DNA of 43,129 bases, taken from contig CANETX010000002.1 in the NCBI GenBank assembly GCA_947441435.1, positions 1 through 43,129 of the forward strand. Direction: 5' to 3'. The translations under genes were made by a program, and so were the position numbers. Every line of letters starts with the position of its first letter. The first letter of the stretch is position 1. Below are positions 24,612 to 35,628 of this stretch, in pieces. The notes beneath the pieces are model-generated. The model worked only from the letters and a program-made list of their open reading frames with translations, was not told the origin of the DNA and ran no database searches. Origin of the DNA: Planctomycetaceae bacterium. Its GTDB lineage: Bacteria; Planctomycetota; Phycisphaerae; Phycisphaerales; SM1A02.

Positions 24612-25742
24612 CTAGCGGCCGGTGGAGGCGAGGAGCGCCTCGTAGAGTTCAACGATGCCCTTCCCCTGCGTCGCGATCGTCTCGAAGATCGTGCGCCCGG
24701 AAGCAACATCGAGCAACTCGCGCATGTGCTTTGCTTCGCCGGAATAGTCCGCCTTGTTGGCGACGAAGACATCGGCGATCTCGAGAATTCCCGCCTTGTC
24801 CATCTGCACGCTGTCGCCCATGCCTGGCACCGTGACGACCACCGTCGTATCAACATGCGTCCGGATCGCCACATCGTTCTGTCCCGCACCGACGGTCTCG
24901 ATGATGAGCGTCTCGTATCCAGCGCCACCAACCAGTCCGACGAGCGTGTCGAGGTGGCGGTAGTCCTCGCCGACGATGGCAAGACTTCGATAGAAGACTC
25001 CCTCATCGACGGCGGTGAAGTCGACGCGCAGTCGGTCACCCAAGAGAGCGCCACCGGTGATCGGGCTCATCGGATCGAAGGCGATGACTGCAATCTTCTC
25101 CCCGCGGCGAACCCCTTCCGCGGCCATCGCGGCGACGAGCGTGCTCTTGCCAGCTCCGGGAGCCCCAGTCATGCCGATGACCCGCCGCGGACGCCGGAGC
25201 GTCGCCGAAGGAACTCCACCCGCCGCGGCGATCGACATGTTTCGCGCGAGCGAGGCGGTCGGCTGTGCGCCAGCGCCGAGCGCCGCGTACGGTCGCACCC
25301 GCTCGCGCACGCTCTCGACGATCTGCTCCATACCCGTCCCCGTGTGATAAACGCGCGCAACACCCTGCTCGAGGAGCGCTGTCACGTCTTCTTGGGGAAT
25401 GATCCCGCCGACATTCACCGCGATGTCGCCGCGGCCGACCGCCTTGAGTTCCTCCAGCAACTTGGGGACGAGCACGAGATGCGAGTTGCTCATCATCGAC
25501 GCTGCGATGCAGTCGACGTCTTCATCGCGCGCACCGATGGCGAGTCCGCGCGGCGTCTGCCAGAGTCCGGAGTAGATCACGTGGATGCCGCTGTCGCGCA
25601 TCACGCGTGCGATCAGTTTCACCCCTCGGTCGTGGCCATCAAGTCCCATCTTCCCGAGCAAGACACGCGGACGGTGGGGGAGGTCCCCGCAACGGTCCTT
25701 CTTCTCGATCGAAGTGGTCGGGTCAGCGAGGCTGCGCGCCAT
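24612..25742 (-). CDS. Cobalamin-binding domain fused to MeaB/IcmF-type GTPase
   Basis: A 376-residue fusion. Residues ~25-145 are a B12-binding domain of the methylmalonyl-CoA-mutase type (RVLLGKMGLDGHDRGVKLIA, with DxHxxG at 35-40 including the cobalt-ligand His37, and VGGIIPQED). Residues ~185-376 form a G3E-like GTPase: P-loop GAPGAGKS (193-200), DPMSPITGGALLGDR, ETVGAGQND and NKAD (329-332), as in MeaB and the chaperone domain of IcmF. There is no mutase TIM barrel and apparently no MeaB C-terminal dimerisation arm, so it looks like the front half of IcmF. The ATG overlaps the upstream stop (TGATG). Confidence 0.88.
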   Translation of the reverse strand: MARSLADPTTSIEKKDRCGDLPHRPRVLLGKMGLDGHDRGVKLIARVMRDSGIHVIYSGLWQTPRGLAIGARDEDVDCIAASMMSNSHLVLVPKLLEELKAVGRGDIAVNVGGIIPQEDVTALLEQGVARVYHTGTGMEQIVESVRERVRPYAALGAGAQPTASLARNMSIAAAGGVPSATLRRPRRVIGMTGAPGAGKSTLVAAMAAEGVRRGEKIAVIAFDPMSPITGGALLGDRLRVDFTAVDEGVFYRSLAIVGEDYRHLDTLVGLVGGAGYETLIIETVGAGQNDVAIRTHVDTTVVVTVPGMGDSVQMDKAGILEIADVFVANKADYSGEAKHMRELLDVASGRTIFETIATQGKGIVELYEALLASTGR

Positions 25743-26425
25743 CAGGCCGCATCCCCGTCTCCGCCGGCACCAATGGGGCGCTCATCGGCTTCTGGCTCCG
25801 CCTTGACCTTCGTGGCATCCTCCTTCCACTGGTCAGGGTGGAACTGATGCGCGAGGCGACCCACGATGAAGTGGGCATCCTTCAAGAGGTAGTCGTCGAG
25901 GACCAGCGAGCGCTCGTTCGTTCCCACGACCTTGGCGATGGACTTGCTCATCCACTTCGACATGTCGATTCCGGTGATGTCGGCGCTGGCGAGCGTCGCG
26001 CCATCGACCGTCAGATCGCCGTTGTCGGCGAGATCGATCCGGCGGCGGCGCAGCTGCAGGAGTTGCCAGATGAAGTACGGCGTTCCGAGGACGCCGCAGC
26101 CCACGACATAGACCCAGAGTTGCAGGGGTCGGTCGTACACAGGCACTGGCTCGGGCGCGCCGCTGGCGTATCGACGAAACTCCATCTTGGCCCGCTCGTA
26201 CGCGGCGATCTGCACGACGGAGAGCGGGGTCGAAGGGTTCTGCGACTGCGTTTCTAGAGCATCCTTCTCCGACTTGATCCGGGAAAACTCGACGTACTCG
26301 GCGTCCTCATGCGGAATCCGAACCCAGTAGTCGTAGCCCCCCCAAATCCCGAATCCAAGGCAAAGCACGGTGTATCCCACATACCAGGCGATGCGCGAGG
26401 AGCGGGCCGTGGCAGCGAGTGACAT
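25742..26425 (-). CDS. Two-TM membrane protein of unknown function
   Basis: A 227-residue protein with two predicted membrane segments (about residues 13-28, WYVGYTVLCLGFGIWGG, and 104-124, LWVYVVGCGVLGTPYFIWQLL). A polar region with helical character lies between them. A cytoplasmic C-terminal domain with an ADNGDLTVDGATL strand pair and a charged tail follows. No known family was recognised. It heads the minus-strand operon with the cobalamin-GTPase fusion (1-nt overlap) and the prpD-like gene. TACCAT exactly 6 nt before the ATG fixes its start and marks the operon promoter. Confidence 0.8.
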   Translation of the reverse strand: MSLAATARSSRIAWYVGYTVLCLGFGIWGGYDYWVRIPHEDAEYVEFSRIKSEKDALETQSQNPSTPLSVVQIAAYERAKMEFRRYASGAPEPVPVYDRPLQLWVYVVGCGVLGTPYFIWQLLQLRRRRIDLADNGDLTVDGATLASADITGIDMSKWMSKSIAKVVGTNERSLVLDDYLLKDAHFIVGRLAHQFHPDQWKEDATKVKAEPEADERPIGAGGDGDAA

Positions 26426-26431
26426 GGCTCG

Positions 26432-26437
26432 ATGGTA
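26432..26437 (-). promoter_or_regulatory. -10 box of the cobalamin-GTPase operon (leaderless)
   Basis: TACCAT on the minus strand, 6 nt before the ATG at 26425. Confidence 0.6.
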
Positions 26438-26470
26438 ACGCGAAACGCTTGCCTATGGCTGCATCTGGGT

Positions 26471-26476
26471 TACCTT
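26471..26476 (+). promoter_or_regulatory. -10 box of the dockerin-hydrolase gene (leaderless)
   Basis: TACCTT sits 6 nt before the ATG at 26483. It supports that start over the ORF-track start at 26432. Confidence 0.55.
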
Positions 26477-26482
26477 CAGGCG

Positions 26483-28654
26483 ATGCCCCATTGCACAAGG
26501 TCGATCGCTTTCGCCACGGTCGTTGCACTCGGGGGGATCGCCTCGGTCGCAAGCGCCGACTGCGGTGCCGATGTCAACGGCGACTCGATCGTCGATGCGA
26601 TCGATCTCGGTGCTTTGCTCGCCAACTGGGGCAACGCAGGCAATGGCGACATCGATGGCGACGGAACCGTCGGTGGCAATGACGTCACCGTCCTCTTGGC
26701 GAGTTGGATGGAGAGTTGCGCGTCGGAGCCGACTGAGATCCGGATGGCGGCGATCCAGCTCGCGGCGCATCCCTACGCCTCCTTCGTGCAGGCGTTCATC
26801 GTCGGGACTCCCGTGAGTGCGGCGATCGATCCGGCCCTCACGCCCGTGACGGCGGGTGCATCGGCGGACCTCTACGTCGTCGCGGCGCGATCTCAGGCGG
26901 GATGGTCGGCCAATCGCACGCTCACCGATGCCCGCGGAGCGGCGCAGGTCCTCACGTTCGCCGCAGGGGGGATCGCCGCCAATCGCTTCACGCTGACCGG
27001 GATGAACAACATTCCCGCGGACACGAGCCTTTCCGTCGGCATCGGCTTCGACCTCGTCCTCGACATGGACCGCGATGGCACGCTGTCGGGGGGAGATCTC
27101 ATCGATGGCGGCGGCGATCGCAGCGCCATCTGGTGGTGTCGCGATCCCGGGGCGACGGGTCCCCTCGCGGTCACGACGCTTTCGGCGTACACCGCATCGG
27201 GGGCCACCGCGGGCTACACCTCATCGCGGCTCTGGTACCCGACATCGATCGCCACGCTCGGCGTGCGACCGCTCATCGTCATCTCCCACGGCAATGGCCA
27301 TCAGTACATCTGGTACGACTACCTCGGCACGCATCTGGCGAGTTGGGGGTTCATCGTCATCAGCCATCAGAACAACACGGTGCCGGGAATCGAGACGGCA
27401 TCGACGACGACGCTGCAGCACACCAGCGCGATCATCGCGCAGCAGGGGACGGTGGCTGCGGGGGCGATCAACGGACACCTTGATGCCACGCGCATCGGCT
27501 GGGTCGGCCACAGCCGCGGCGGCGAGGGGATCGCCCGCGCGTACGACCGGCTCTACGACGGCACGTACGTCGCGACGGGTTACAACGGGCAGAGCCTCAA
27601 GTTCCTCTGCTCGATTGCGCCGACGGACTTTCTCGGCCCCACCAGTGCCCACCCGCACGCGGCGAACTACATGGTGCTCTGGGGAGCGGCCGACGGTGAC
27701 GTGAGCGGCATTCCCACCAACACGGTGGCGTGGAGTTTCGATCTGTCTGAGCGTTCGACCGGCTACCACAACACCGTCTATGTCCACGGCGCCGACCACA
27801 ACGACTTCAACTGCTGTGGGATCAACGATTTTGTCGGTCCTGCAGGGACCGCGATCGGGAACGCGGGCGCGCAGGCGGTCGCCAAGGCGTTCATCCTCGC
27901 GGGGATGAAGTACCACCTCGATGGCGAGACAGCGCTCGAAGAGTTCCTGTGGCGGCCGAGTTCGACCTTGCGGCCGCCGGTTGTCGCGTCGACGACGACA
28001 CTGGTCAAGGAACTCTGCGAACAAATCGCAACCGGAAGCGTGGTCATCGACAACTTCCAGACGCAGACGGGGACGACGACTTCGTCGAGCGGCGGGACGG
28101 TCACGTCGACGGTGGCGAACATTTCTGAGGCGCTCGCGCGTGATACCGACGCGAGCTACACGTGGAGCACCGCCAACCCTCACAACGGATCGATCCGGGC
28201 GCAGTCGACCGACGCGCAGCGGATGGTTGCATGGGACTGGAATAGCGCACAGTCGATGGAGTGGTCGGTGCCCGTTGCGCTTCAGGACGTCTCGGGACGG
28301 GACTTCGTCGAACTCAGAGTCGGACAGGGGACTCGCCACCCCAACACCGTGACCCTCAACGGAGACGCGACCTGTTCGATCGTCCTGCGCGATGCGACCG
28401 GCGTCGAAGCGCGTGTCTCGTCGAGCGCCCAAGGCGAAGGCATCAAGCGGGTCTATCAGCGCACCGGCAGCGGCACCGGCACCGGATGGCAGAACGAACT
28501 TCGCACGATTCGCCTGCGATTGCGCGACTTCCAAACCGGCGGCACGGGGATCGACCTCGCGCGCATCGCGGCGGTGCGACTCGAAGTCGGCGGGACTGCA
28601 GGAAGCACGACCGGCCGATTCGTGATCGATGACCTTCAGTTCACCAAGGAGTGA
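26483..28654 (+). CDS. Secreted alpha/beta hydrolase with N-terminal dockerin-like module
   Basis: A 723-residue exported protein. A signal peptide (MPHCTRSIAFATVVALGGIASVASA) is followed at once by two EF-hand-like calcium loops (DVNGDSIVDAIDL and DIDGDGTVGGNDV), a dockerin-type pair. A serine-hydrolase domain follows with LIVISHGNGHQYIW (oxyanion region), nucleophile GHSRGGEG and a histidine in VHGADHNDF, resembling the dienelactone/PET-hydrolase-like group. The C-terminal ~200 residues are beta-rich and end RFVIDDLQFTKE, perhaps a jelly-roll module. The substrate is unknown, perhaps a polysaccharide ester or polyester. The downstream gene begins within 3 nt of its stop. Confidence 0.87.
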   Translation: MPHCTRSIAFATVVALGGIASVASADCGADVNGDSIVDAIDLGALLANWGNAGNGDIDGDGTVGGNDVTVLLASWMESCASEPTEIRMAAIQLAAHPYASFVQAFIVGTPVSAAIDPALTPVTAGASADLYVVAARSQAGWSANRTLTDARGAAQVLTFAAGGIAANRFTLTGMNNIPADTSLSVGIGFDLVLDMDRDGTLSGGDLIDGGGDRSAIWWCRDPGATGPLAVTTLSAYTASGATAGYTSSRLWYPTSIATLGVRPLIVISHGNGHQYIWYDYLGTHLASWGFIVISHQNNTVPGIETASTTTLQHTSAIIAQQGTVAAGAINGHLDATRIGWVGHSRGGEGIARAYDRLYDGTYVATGYNGQSLKFLCSIAPTDFLGPTSAHPHAANYMVLWGAADGDVSGIPTNTVAWSFDLSERSTGYHNTVYVHGADHNDFNCCGINDFVGPAGTAIGNAGAQAVAKAFILAGMKYHLDGETALEEFLWRPSSTLRPPVVASTTTLVKELCEQIATGSVVIDNFQTQTGTTTSSSGGTVTSTVANISEALARDTDASYTWSTANPHNGSIRAQSTDAQRMVAWDWNSAQSMEWSVPVALQDVSGRDFVELRVGQGTRHPNTVTLNGDATCSIVLRDATGVEARVSSSAQGEGIKRVYQRTGSGTGTGWQNELRTIRLRLRDFQTGGTGIDLARIAAVRLEVGGTAGSTTGRFVIDDLQFTKE

Positions 28655-28656
28655 CC

Positions 28657-29310
28657 GTGACGACGACCATGCCCATCCTCACGCTCGCCGCGCTCCTGGC
28701 CCTTGGGGCCGCTGCGCCGACAGCGCTTGCTCAGGTTGCCCCCGCAGGTGGCCACGAGGTTTCGAAGTTGCCGGAGTTGCCACCGACCCCATCGGTCGCG
28801 ACCGTGCCGACGATTGTGTCCGTGCAGCGGGTGGCGCTCGTGACGCCGTACGAGACCGACTTCCGCAAGGAGCGACCTCAGGTGACGTCGGGTTGGCTCA
28901 TGGTCATCAAGGGTCGCGCCGATGTGATGGCGCCGCGCGCGCTCGCGCAGCCGCTGCTGCTCGCAGGCGGAACGAATTGGACCGAGAGCGTCGAGTGGTT
29001 CAACCACGGACACGAGAGCGGCCACCGAGTCTGCTTCATCCCGCACACATCCGAGGCATCAAAGAAGCCCGACGCGCTCGCGTCTCTGCGCGTGTGGTTC
29101 GGCTCCGCAGCGCTGCCCGAAGCGACGGATGCGACGATGCTCGCCGCCGAACGCACCAAGGCCGACGAGGCGAAGATCGTCGCGAAGCCACTGCCAGTCG
29201 CCCCGTCGAAGCCCGCCGAGTTTGCCGATCGTGAGGCGCTCGTTGCTGCTGCTCAGTCGCTCATCGCGCGCTGGTCGCCGGACGAAGTCGAGCCCGCGCC
29301 CGCCAAGTAG
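28657..29310 (+). CDS. Small secreted protein of unknown function
   Basis: About 217 residues with a signal peptide (MPILTLAALLALGAAAPTALAQ in the core). No known family was recognised. The mature part has PQVTSGWLMVIKGRADVMAPRALAQPLLLAG and WFNHGHESGHRVCFIP, a small beta-rich domain, then an Ala/Lys/Pro-rich tail. Three in-frame starts exist: GTG 28651, GTG 28657 and ATG 28669. An AAGGAG site at 28646-28651 is best spaced for GTG 28657, which was chosen. It is coupled to the hydrolase gene and may act with it. Its 3' end overlaps the convergent zinc-ribbon gene by 58 bp. Confidence 0.7.
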   Translation: MTTTMPILTLAALLALGAAAPTALAQVAPAGGHEVSKLPELPPTPSVATVPTIVSVQRVALVTPYETDFRKERPQVTSGWLMVIKGRADVMAPRALAQPLLLAGGTNWTESVEWFNHGHESGHRVCFIPHTSEASKKPDALASLRVWFGSAALPEATDATMLAAERTKADEAKIVAKPLPVAPSKPAEFADREALVAAAQSLIARWSPDEVEPAPAK

Positions 29311-30479
29311 TTGCTCGCAGAACGCTCGGGCATCAAGCCGCATTCGGGGCAGGGGTGTCCGCTCGGAAGGCTCTGAAGGTCGTGCTTGCAGCGCGGACAT
29401 CGCTCGTCCTCGAAGGCCACGAGCACGCGCAGTCCGCAGTGACCGCAGGGGTGCGATCCAATCTTGAAGAATCCCTTCTTCCCGCAGCGGGGGCATCGCA
29501 GGTCCGTTCCGTCGAGTTCCCACTCGCGCAAGGCGCCTCGGCGACCGACGCGGTAGAGAATCAACGCGGCAAGTCCGAGGCATCCGTCGGCGACGACCGA
29601 GGCGAAGAAGAGCCGTGGGATCCAATCGTCGCCGCGACCGGAAGTGTCGGAGGCGCTGAGGCACGCCGCGAGAACGCCCGAAACGATGAGCATCCCCGCG
29701 AGCCCGAGCGCGCAGCGGCGCTCGGCGGTCCCGAGCGCGAGGCCACCGACGAGAGACAGCACCGCCGCGCTCGAGGCGAGTCCTGCCGAGAGCGAACCGG
29801 CCATCAGCGTCGGCGCGCCAAAGGTGTTCGAGTTGCTGTGGATCACGACGATCATGACGGCGCTGGCGATCGTCGCGCCGAAGATGCCGACGATGGCCAC
29901 CGTCCGCCGGGCGATCGAGGGCGGGGGAGTGAACCCGACGGCACAGATTCCCGAAACGACGATCCACGCCATCATCACCCACCATGTCGGGATCAGTTGC
30001 CAACCGCCGAATCCGGTAGCGGGTCGAAGCGCCCACGCGGCGATGACACCGAGCGTCGCCAGCGCGATGGCGCCGACCGCGAGTTCGCATGCCAGGTGCA
30101 TTGGGCCGCGGGTCTTGCCGAGGTGGCGAAGCGGCACGAAGGCGAACGCATAGCCGCCGAACAACAGGAACATCGAGGCAATCGCGCGCTCCTCCCATCC
30201 CCAGAAGTTCCCGTCGGTCCAGATGAGGAGGAGTCCGATGCCCGTCTCGATGCCCAGCACCGCAAGTCCGACGAGCCATTCGAGGCTCGGTCGCTGGTTC
30301 TCTCGCTTGGGAAGTGCGGGGAGCGCGGCAGCGCAGGCGACCGCGATCACGATGCTCGTCCCGATGAACTGACCGGCGAGGGTTGAGTTCGCCGGGACGA
30401 GGATGAACAGGATCGCGCATCCCGCCGCCGCGACGAGCGAGAAGAGCATCGTCCGGATGATCACCCGACGCAGCGTCAT
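29253..30479 (-). CDS. Polytopic membrane protein with C-terminal double zinc ribbon
   Basis: A 408-residue protein with about eight to nine hydrophobic segments over the first ~315 residues. Two CxxC-x(n)-CxxC zinc ribbons follow (CPRCGKKGFFKIGSHPCGHCG and CPRCKHDLQSLPSGHPCPECG). The second ribbon has the LPxGHPCPECG form often seen in planctomycetal hypotheticals. A short unstructured tail ends the protein. Function is unknown; the ribbons could bind nucleic acid or protein at the membrane surface. It lies 39 nt downstream of clpC on the same strand and may be transcribed by read-through. Confidence 0.8.
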   Translation of the reverse strand: MTLRRVIIRTMLFSLVAAAGCAILFILVPANSTLAGQFIGTSIVIAVACAAALPALPKRENQRPSLEWLVGLAVLGIETGIGLLLIWTDGNFWGWEERAIASMFLLFGGYAFAFVPLRHLGKTRGPMHLACELAVGAIALATLGVIAAWALRPATGFGGWQLIPTWWVMMAWIVVSGICAVGFTPPPSIARRTVAIVGIFGATIASAVMIVVIHSNSNTFGAPTLMAGSLSAGLASSAAVLSLVGGLALGTAERRCALGLAGMLIVSGVLAACLSASDTSGRGDDWIPRLFFASVVADGCLGLAALILYRVGRRGALREWELDGTDLRCPRCGKKGFFKIGSHPCGHCGLRVLVAFEDERCPRCKHDLQSLPSGHPCPECGLMPERSASNYLAGAGSTSSGDQRAMSD

Positions 30480-30518
30480 GCGCCCATCCTAGACATCAGC
30501 CTGTCCGGCTCGAGATCG

Positions 30519-33059
<2,541 letters not shown>

Positions 33060-33065
33060 GGGGAA

Positions 33066-33071
33066 CCTCCT
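33066..33071 (-). promoter_or_regulatory. Consensus Shine-Dalgarno of clpC
   Basis: AGGAGG, 6 nt before the clpC ATG, is the strongest ribosome-binding site in the window. It stands out against the leaderless neighbours. Confidence 0.8.
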
Positions 33072-33086
33072 GGTGTGAAACGTTGA

Positions 33087-33092
33087 ATCCTA
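33087..33092 (-). promoter_or_regulatory. -10 box of clpC
   Basis: TAGGAT on the minus strand, 27 nt before the ATG, which gives a leader of about 20 nt carrying the Shine-Dalgarno site. No heat-shock-type or CIRCE-like inverted repeat was seen beside it. Confidence 0.5.
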
Positions 33093-33191
33093 CGGAGCCG
33101 ACGAGAACGCCGCTCCAACCCAGAGCATCCAGCGTGCCACAGCCATACAGTCGGATACCGGAGCGCTTGACTCAAGGGGAAGCGGGGATTT

Positions 33192-33212
33192 CGGAGGGGC
33201 GGCCCCCTTCCG
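33192..33212 (-). terminator. Hairpin after the ABC exporter operon
   Basis: The imperfect stem CGGAGGGG / CCCCCTTCCG lies between the lolD-like stop and the clpC promoter, where termination of the nnrE-lolCD unit is expected. There is no T-run. Confidence 0.4.
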
Positions 33213-33263
33213 CAGTGGCAGCAGGGCCATTTCGCCGCGGTTCTTGGGGCTATCAGGGGCAAT

Positions 33264-33986
33264 TCAGCGATCGGCGACAATCCGGCCATCGTCCAGCCGG
33301 ACCACCCTCGAAGCCCGGCGGGCGACCTCGGGGTCGTGGGTGACCATGACGAGGGTGAGTCCCGCAGCGTGACGGGCTGCAAGGAGGTCGAGGATTCCCG
33401 CTCCGGTGTGCGTGTCGAGATTGCCTGTGGGTTCGTCGGCGAGAAGGACGCGCGGCGAGTTGACGAGCGCGCGCGCGATGGCGACGCGTTGCCGTTCGCC
33501 GCCGGAGAGTTGCGCGGGGCGATGGGTGAGCCGATGCGAGAGGCCGAACTCCGCGAGCAGTGAGAGCGCGAGTGCGCGGCCCGCCTTTCGGCGCTCCTGC
33601 CCCAGCGGTCCCCACGCGCCAACGAGCGAGGGAAGCAGTGCATTCTCGAGCACAGTCAGTTCCGGCAGCAAGTGATAGAACTGGAAGACGAATCCGATGT
33701 CACGATTGCGGTAGGTGTCGAGCGCGCCGCCGCGGCCGAAGGCAACGCGTTGTCCGGCGAAGCGCACTTCGCCCCCATCAGGATCGGGCCGATCGAGGCC
33801 TCCTAAGAGATGCAGCAGCGTGCTCTTTCCCGATCCCGATGAGCCGAGGATCGCCAGCCACTCGCCCTCGGCAACGACGAGATCGGCCCCAAGCAGCACG
33901 GGAACGCCGATAGTGCCGAACGCGTAGGTCCTGCGCACACTGCGCGCTTCGAGGATCGTGCGAGCGCCGCTCGTTGGCTCAGCCAT
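33264..33986 (-). CDS. lolD: LolD-like ABC transporter ATP-binding protein
   Basis: ATPase of a lipoprotein-releasing or MacB-type exporter. The 240-residue protein has Walker A GSSGSGKS (48-55), a Q-loop in [21 protein letters not shown] (typical of LolD/MacB ATPases), signature [15 protein letters not shown], and Walker [13 protein letters not shown]. The start ATG overlaps the permease stop by 8 bp. LolD extracts lipoproteins from the inner membrane for outer-membrane delivery, which fits the lipopolysaccharide and TonB evidence. The assignment to Lol rather than MacB rests on the single LolC/E-like partner and is probable, not certain. Confidence 0.88.
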   Translation of the reverse strand: MAEPTSGARTILEARSVRRTYAFGTIGVPVLLGADLVVAEGEWLAILGSSGSGKSTLLHLLGGLDRPDPDGGEVRFAGQRVAFGRGGALDTYRNRDIGFVFQFYHLLPELTVLENALLPSLVGAWGPLGQERRKAGRALALSLLAEFGLSHRLTHRPAQLSGGERQRVAIARALVNSPRVLLADEPTGNLDTHTGAGILDLLAARHAAGLTLVMVTHDPEVARRASRVVRLDDGRIVADR

Positions 33987-35619
33987 AGTGGAGCGCCTCC
34001 ACTGGGTCGATATCGGCGGCCTTCGATGCGGGGATCGCCGCTCCGATCACGCTGAAGAGGATCCCGCCAACTGCGGTCGTCCACGCGGTGGTCCAGTCGA
34101 CCTGATCGGGAATGATCGTGAAGTAGTAGACGCTCGGATCCCAGATGAGCGTCCCCTTGTGAAAGAGGAGGAGCGTCGCGGCGAGGGCAAGGACAAGCGT
34201 TCCGAGGAGCCACAGAAGCACGGACAGAAGTCGTTGGCGCCAGAGGGCGCGCACGAGGCCGATGAGGCAGAGTCCCGCGGCGACGTAGCCGCCGATCCAC
34301 ATGCCGCTGGGGGCATCCGATCCGATGGCGAGATGGATCGCGTTGATATTGCGGATGATCATCCAGGCGAGAGCGACCCCGAGCCCGCTGCCGACGACGC
34401 CGATCACCAGTCCGTAGCGAAGGAAGATCCACATGACGCCGAGGCGCGAGGCGCCGATGGCCCTGAGGATGCCGATGTCGCGCGTCTTTTCGACGACAAT
34501 TGCCCAGAAAATCGAGAGGATCAGCCCGGCGCAGACGAGATAGATGAGCGAGAAGAGGACCCGCATCATCTCGCGTTCCTTCTCGACGGGAGTGATGAGA
34601 TCGCGCAGCTGTTCCTCCCAAGTGAGGATGTTCACGATCGAGGATGCGCGCGCGGTGCGCGTGGGATCCTTGGCGATCCGTTCGGCGAAGTCCGCGTAGA
34701 TCGAACCGATGGACTTCTTGAGATCGTCCGCCGATACGCCGGGCTTGGCCCGTACGAGCACCTTGGTGATGCGCGCGGGGGTCGTGCCGATGATGGGGTA
34801 GTTCCCCGCTGCGTCGGGTTCGGCGGAGAGGTCGTACAGCGGCGCCTCATCGAGCCGCAGGAGTCGCTGCCCCTCGGTGAGCGGGATGTAGATGCGGTTG
34901 CGATCCACTTCGTAGATGCCCGTCTGCACTTCGTTGACGATGGGAAAAATCTGCTCGCGTGGTTCGGCGATCTTGCCTTGGCCCGAGACGGGGACGACGG
35001 TGAGTGTCACATCGTGGCCGGGCATGAACCAGCCGTAGCGGGGGAGGTAACTGCCGTCGCGCTGACGGGAATTGCCGACGGAAACATGCATGCCCAGCGT
35101 GATTCCGGGGCGCCCCGTCGACGACTGGACCAGCGTTTCGCCGTCCGTGAGCACCGCGGGCTTCAGCGAACGCCGCGGGTCCTCGGGCGTCATCGCCGCT
35201 GCAGCGGCTTCAGTTGCGGGGGGACGCCAGTACAAGTCCTTGGCGTAGTCGGTGACCGTCGCGAGACTCGCAGGATCGACCGCCCACACCTGCACGTGCG
35301 AGACTTCCTTTTGCGGGCCCGCCGGATACGGCATACGCAAGAGTCCGATCGTGTCGATCAGCGGCGTCGCCCCCTGCACATCAGGATTCGCACGAATCGT
35401 CGCGAGGAGTTCGTCGGAGTACGGGATGCCGCCAAGGCCCGACGAGACGATCACGTCGCCGACGATCGTTCGCCCCGAGGCCTTCAGCATGTCGAGGAAT
35501 CCGGTCATCACCGAGACGACCGTGACGACGAGAGCGACGCAGAGTCCCACGGCGCCGATGGCGATGAACGGGATGAGCCGCGAGGTCAGGTAACGGTTCG
35601 AGAGCAGCGCGGCGTACAC
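33979..35619 (-). CDS. LolC/LolE-like ABC permease with extra membrane hairpin
   Basis: FtsX/MacB_PCD-type permease of 546 residues. TM1 is near the N-terminus (LIPFIAIGAVGLCVALVVTVVSVMTGFL) after the LolC-like YAALLSNRYLTSR. A periplasmic domain of ~300 residues follows, then TM2-3 (VLFSLIYLVCAGLILSIFWAIVVEKTRDIGILRAIGAS and the following helix). The end [16 protein letters not shown] is typical. Between TM3 and the YYFTIIPDQVDW loop there are about 65 additional residues with two further hydrophobic helices (WIGGYVAAGLCLIGLV and LLSVLLWLLGTLVLALAATLLLF). These are not present in standard LolC/E. The start is GTG at 35619, 9 nt after nnrE. Confidence 0.87.
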   Translation of the reverse strand: MYAALLSNRYLTSRLIPFIAIGAVGLCVALVVTVVSVMTGFLDMLKASGRTIVGDVIVSSGLGGIPYSDELLATIRANPDVQGATPLIDTIGLLRMPYPAGPQKEVSHVQVWAVDPASLATVTDYAKDLYWRPPATEAAAAAMTPEDPRRSLKPAVLTDGETLVQSSTGRPGITLGMHVSVGNSRQRDGSYLPRYGWFMPGHDVTLTVVPVSGQGKIAEPREQIFPIVNEVQTGIYEVDRNRIYIPLTEGQRLLRLDEAPLYDLSAEPDAAGNYPIIGTTPARITKVLVRAKPGVSADDLKKSIGSIYADFAERIAKDPTRTARASSIVNILTWEEQLRDLITPVEKEREMMRVLFSLIYLVCAGLILSIFWAIVVEKTRDIGILRAIGASRLGVMWIFLRYGLVIGVVGSGLGVALAWMIIRNINAIHLAIGSDAPSGMWIGGYVAAGLCLIGLVRALWRQRLLSVLLWLLGTLVLALAATLLLFHKGTLIWDPSVYYFTIIPDQVDWTTAWTTAVGGILFSVIGAAIPASKAADIDPVEALHYG

Positions 35620-35628
35620 GGACCCCCA

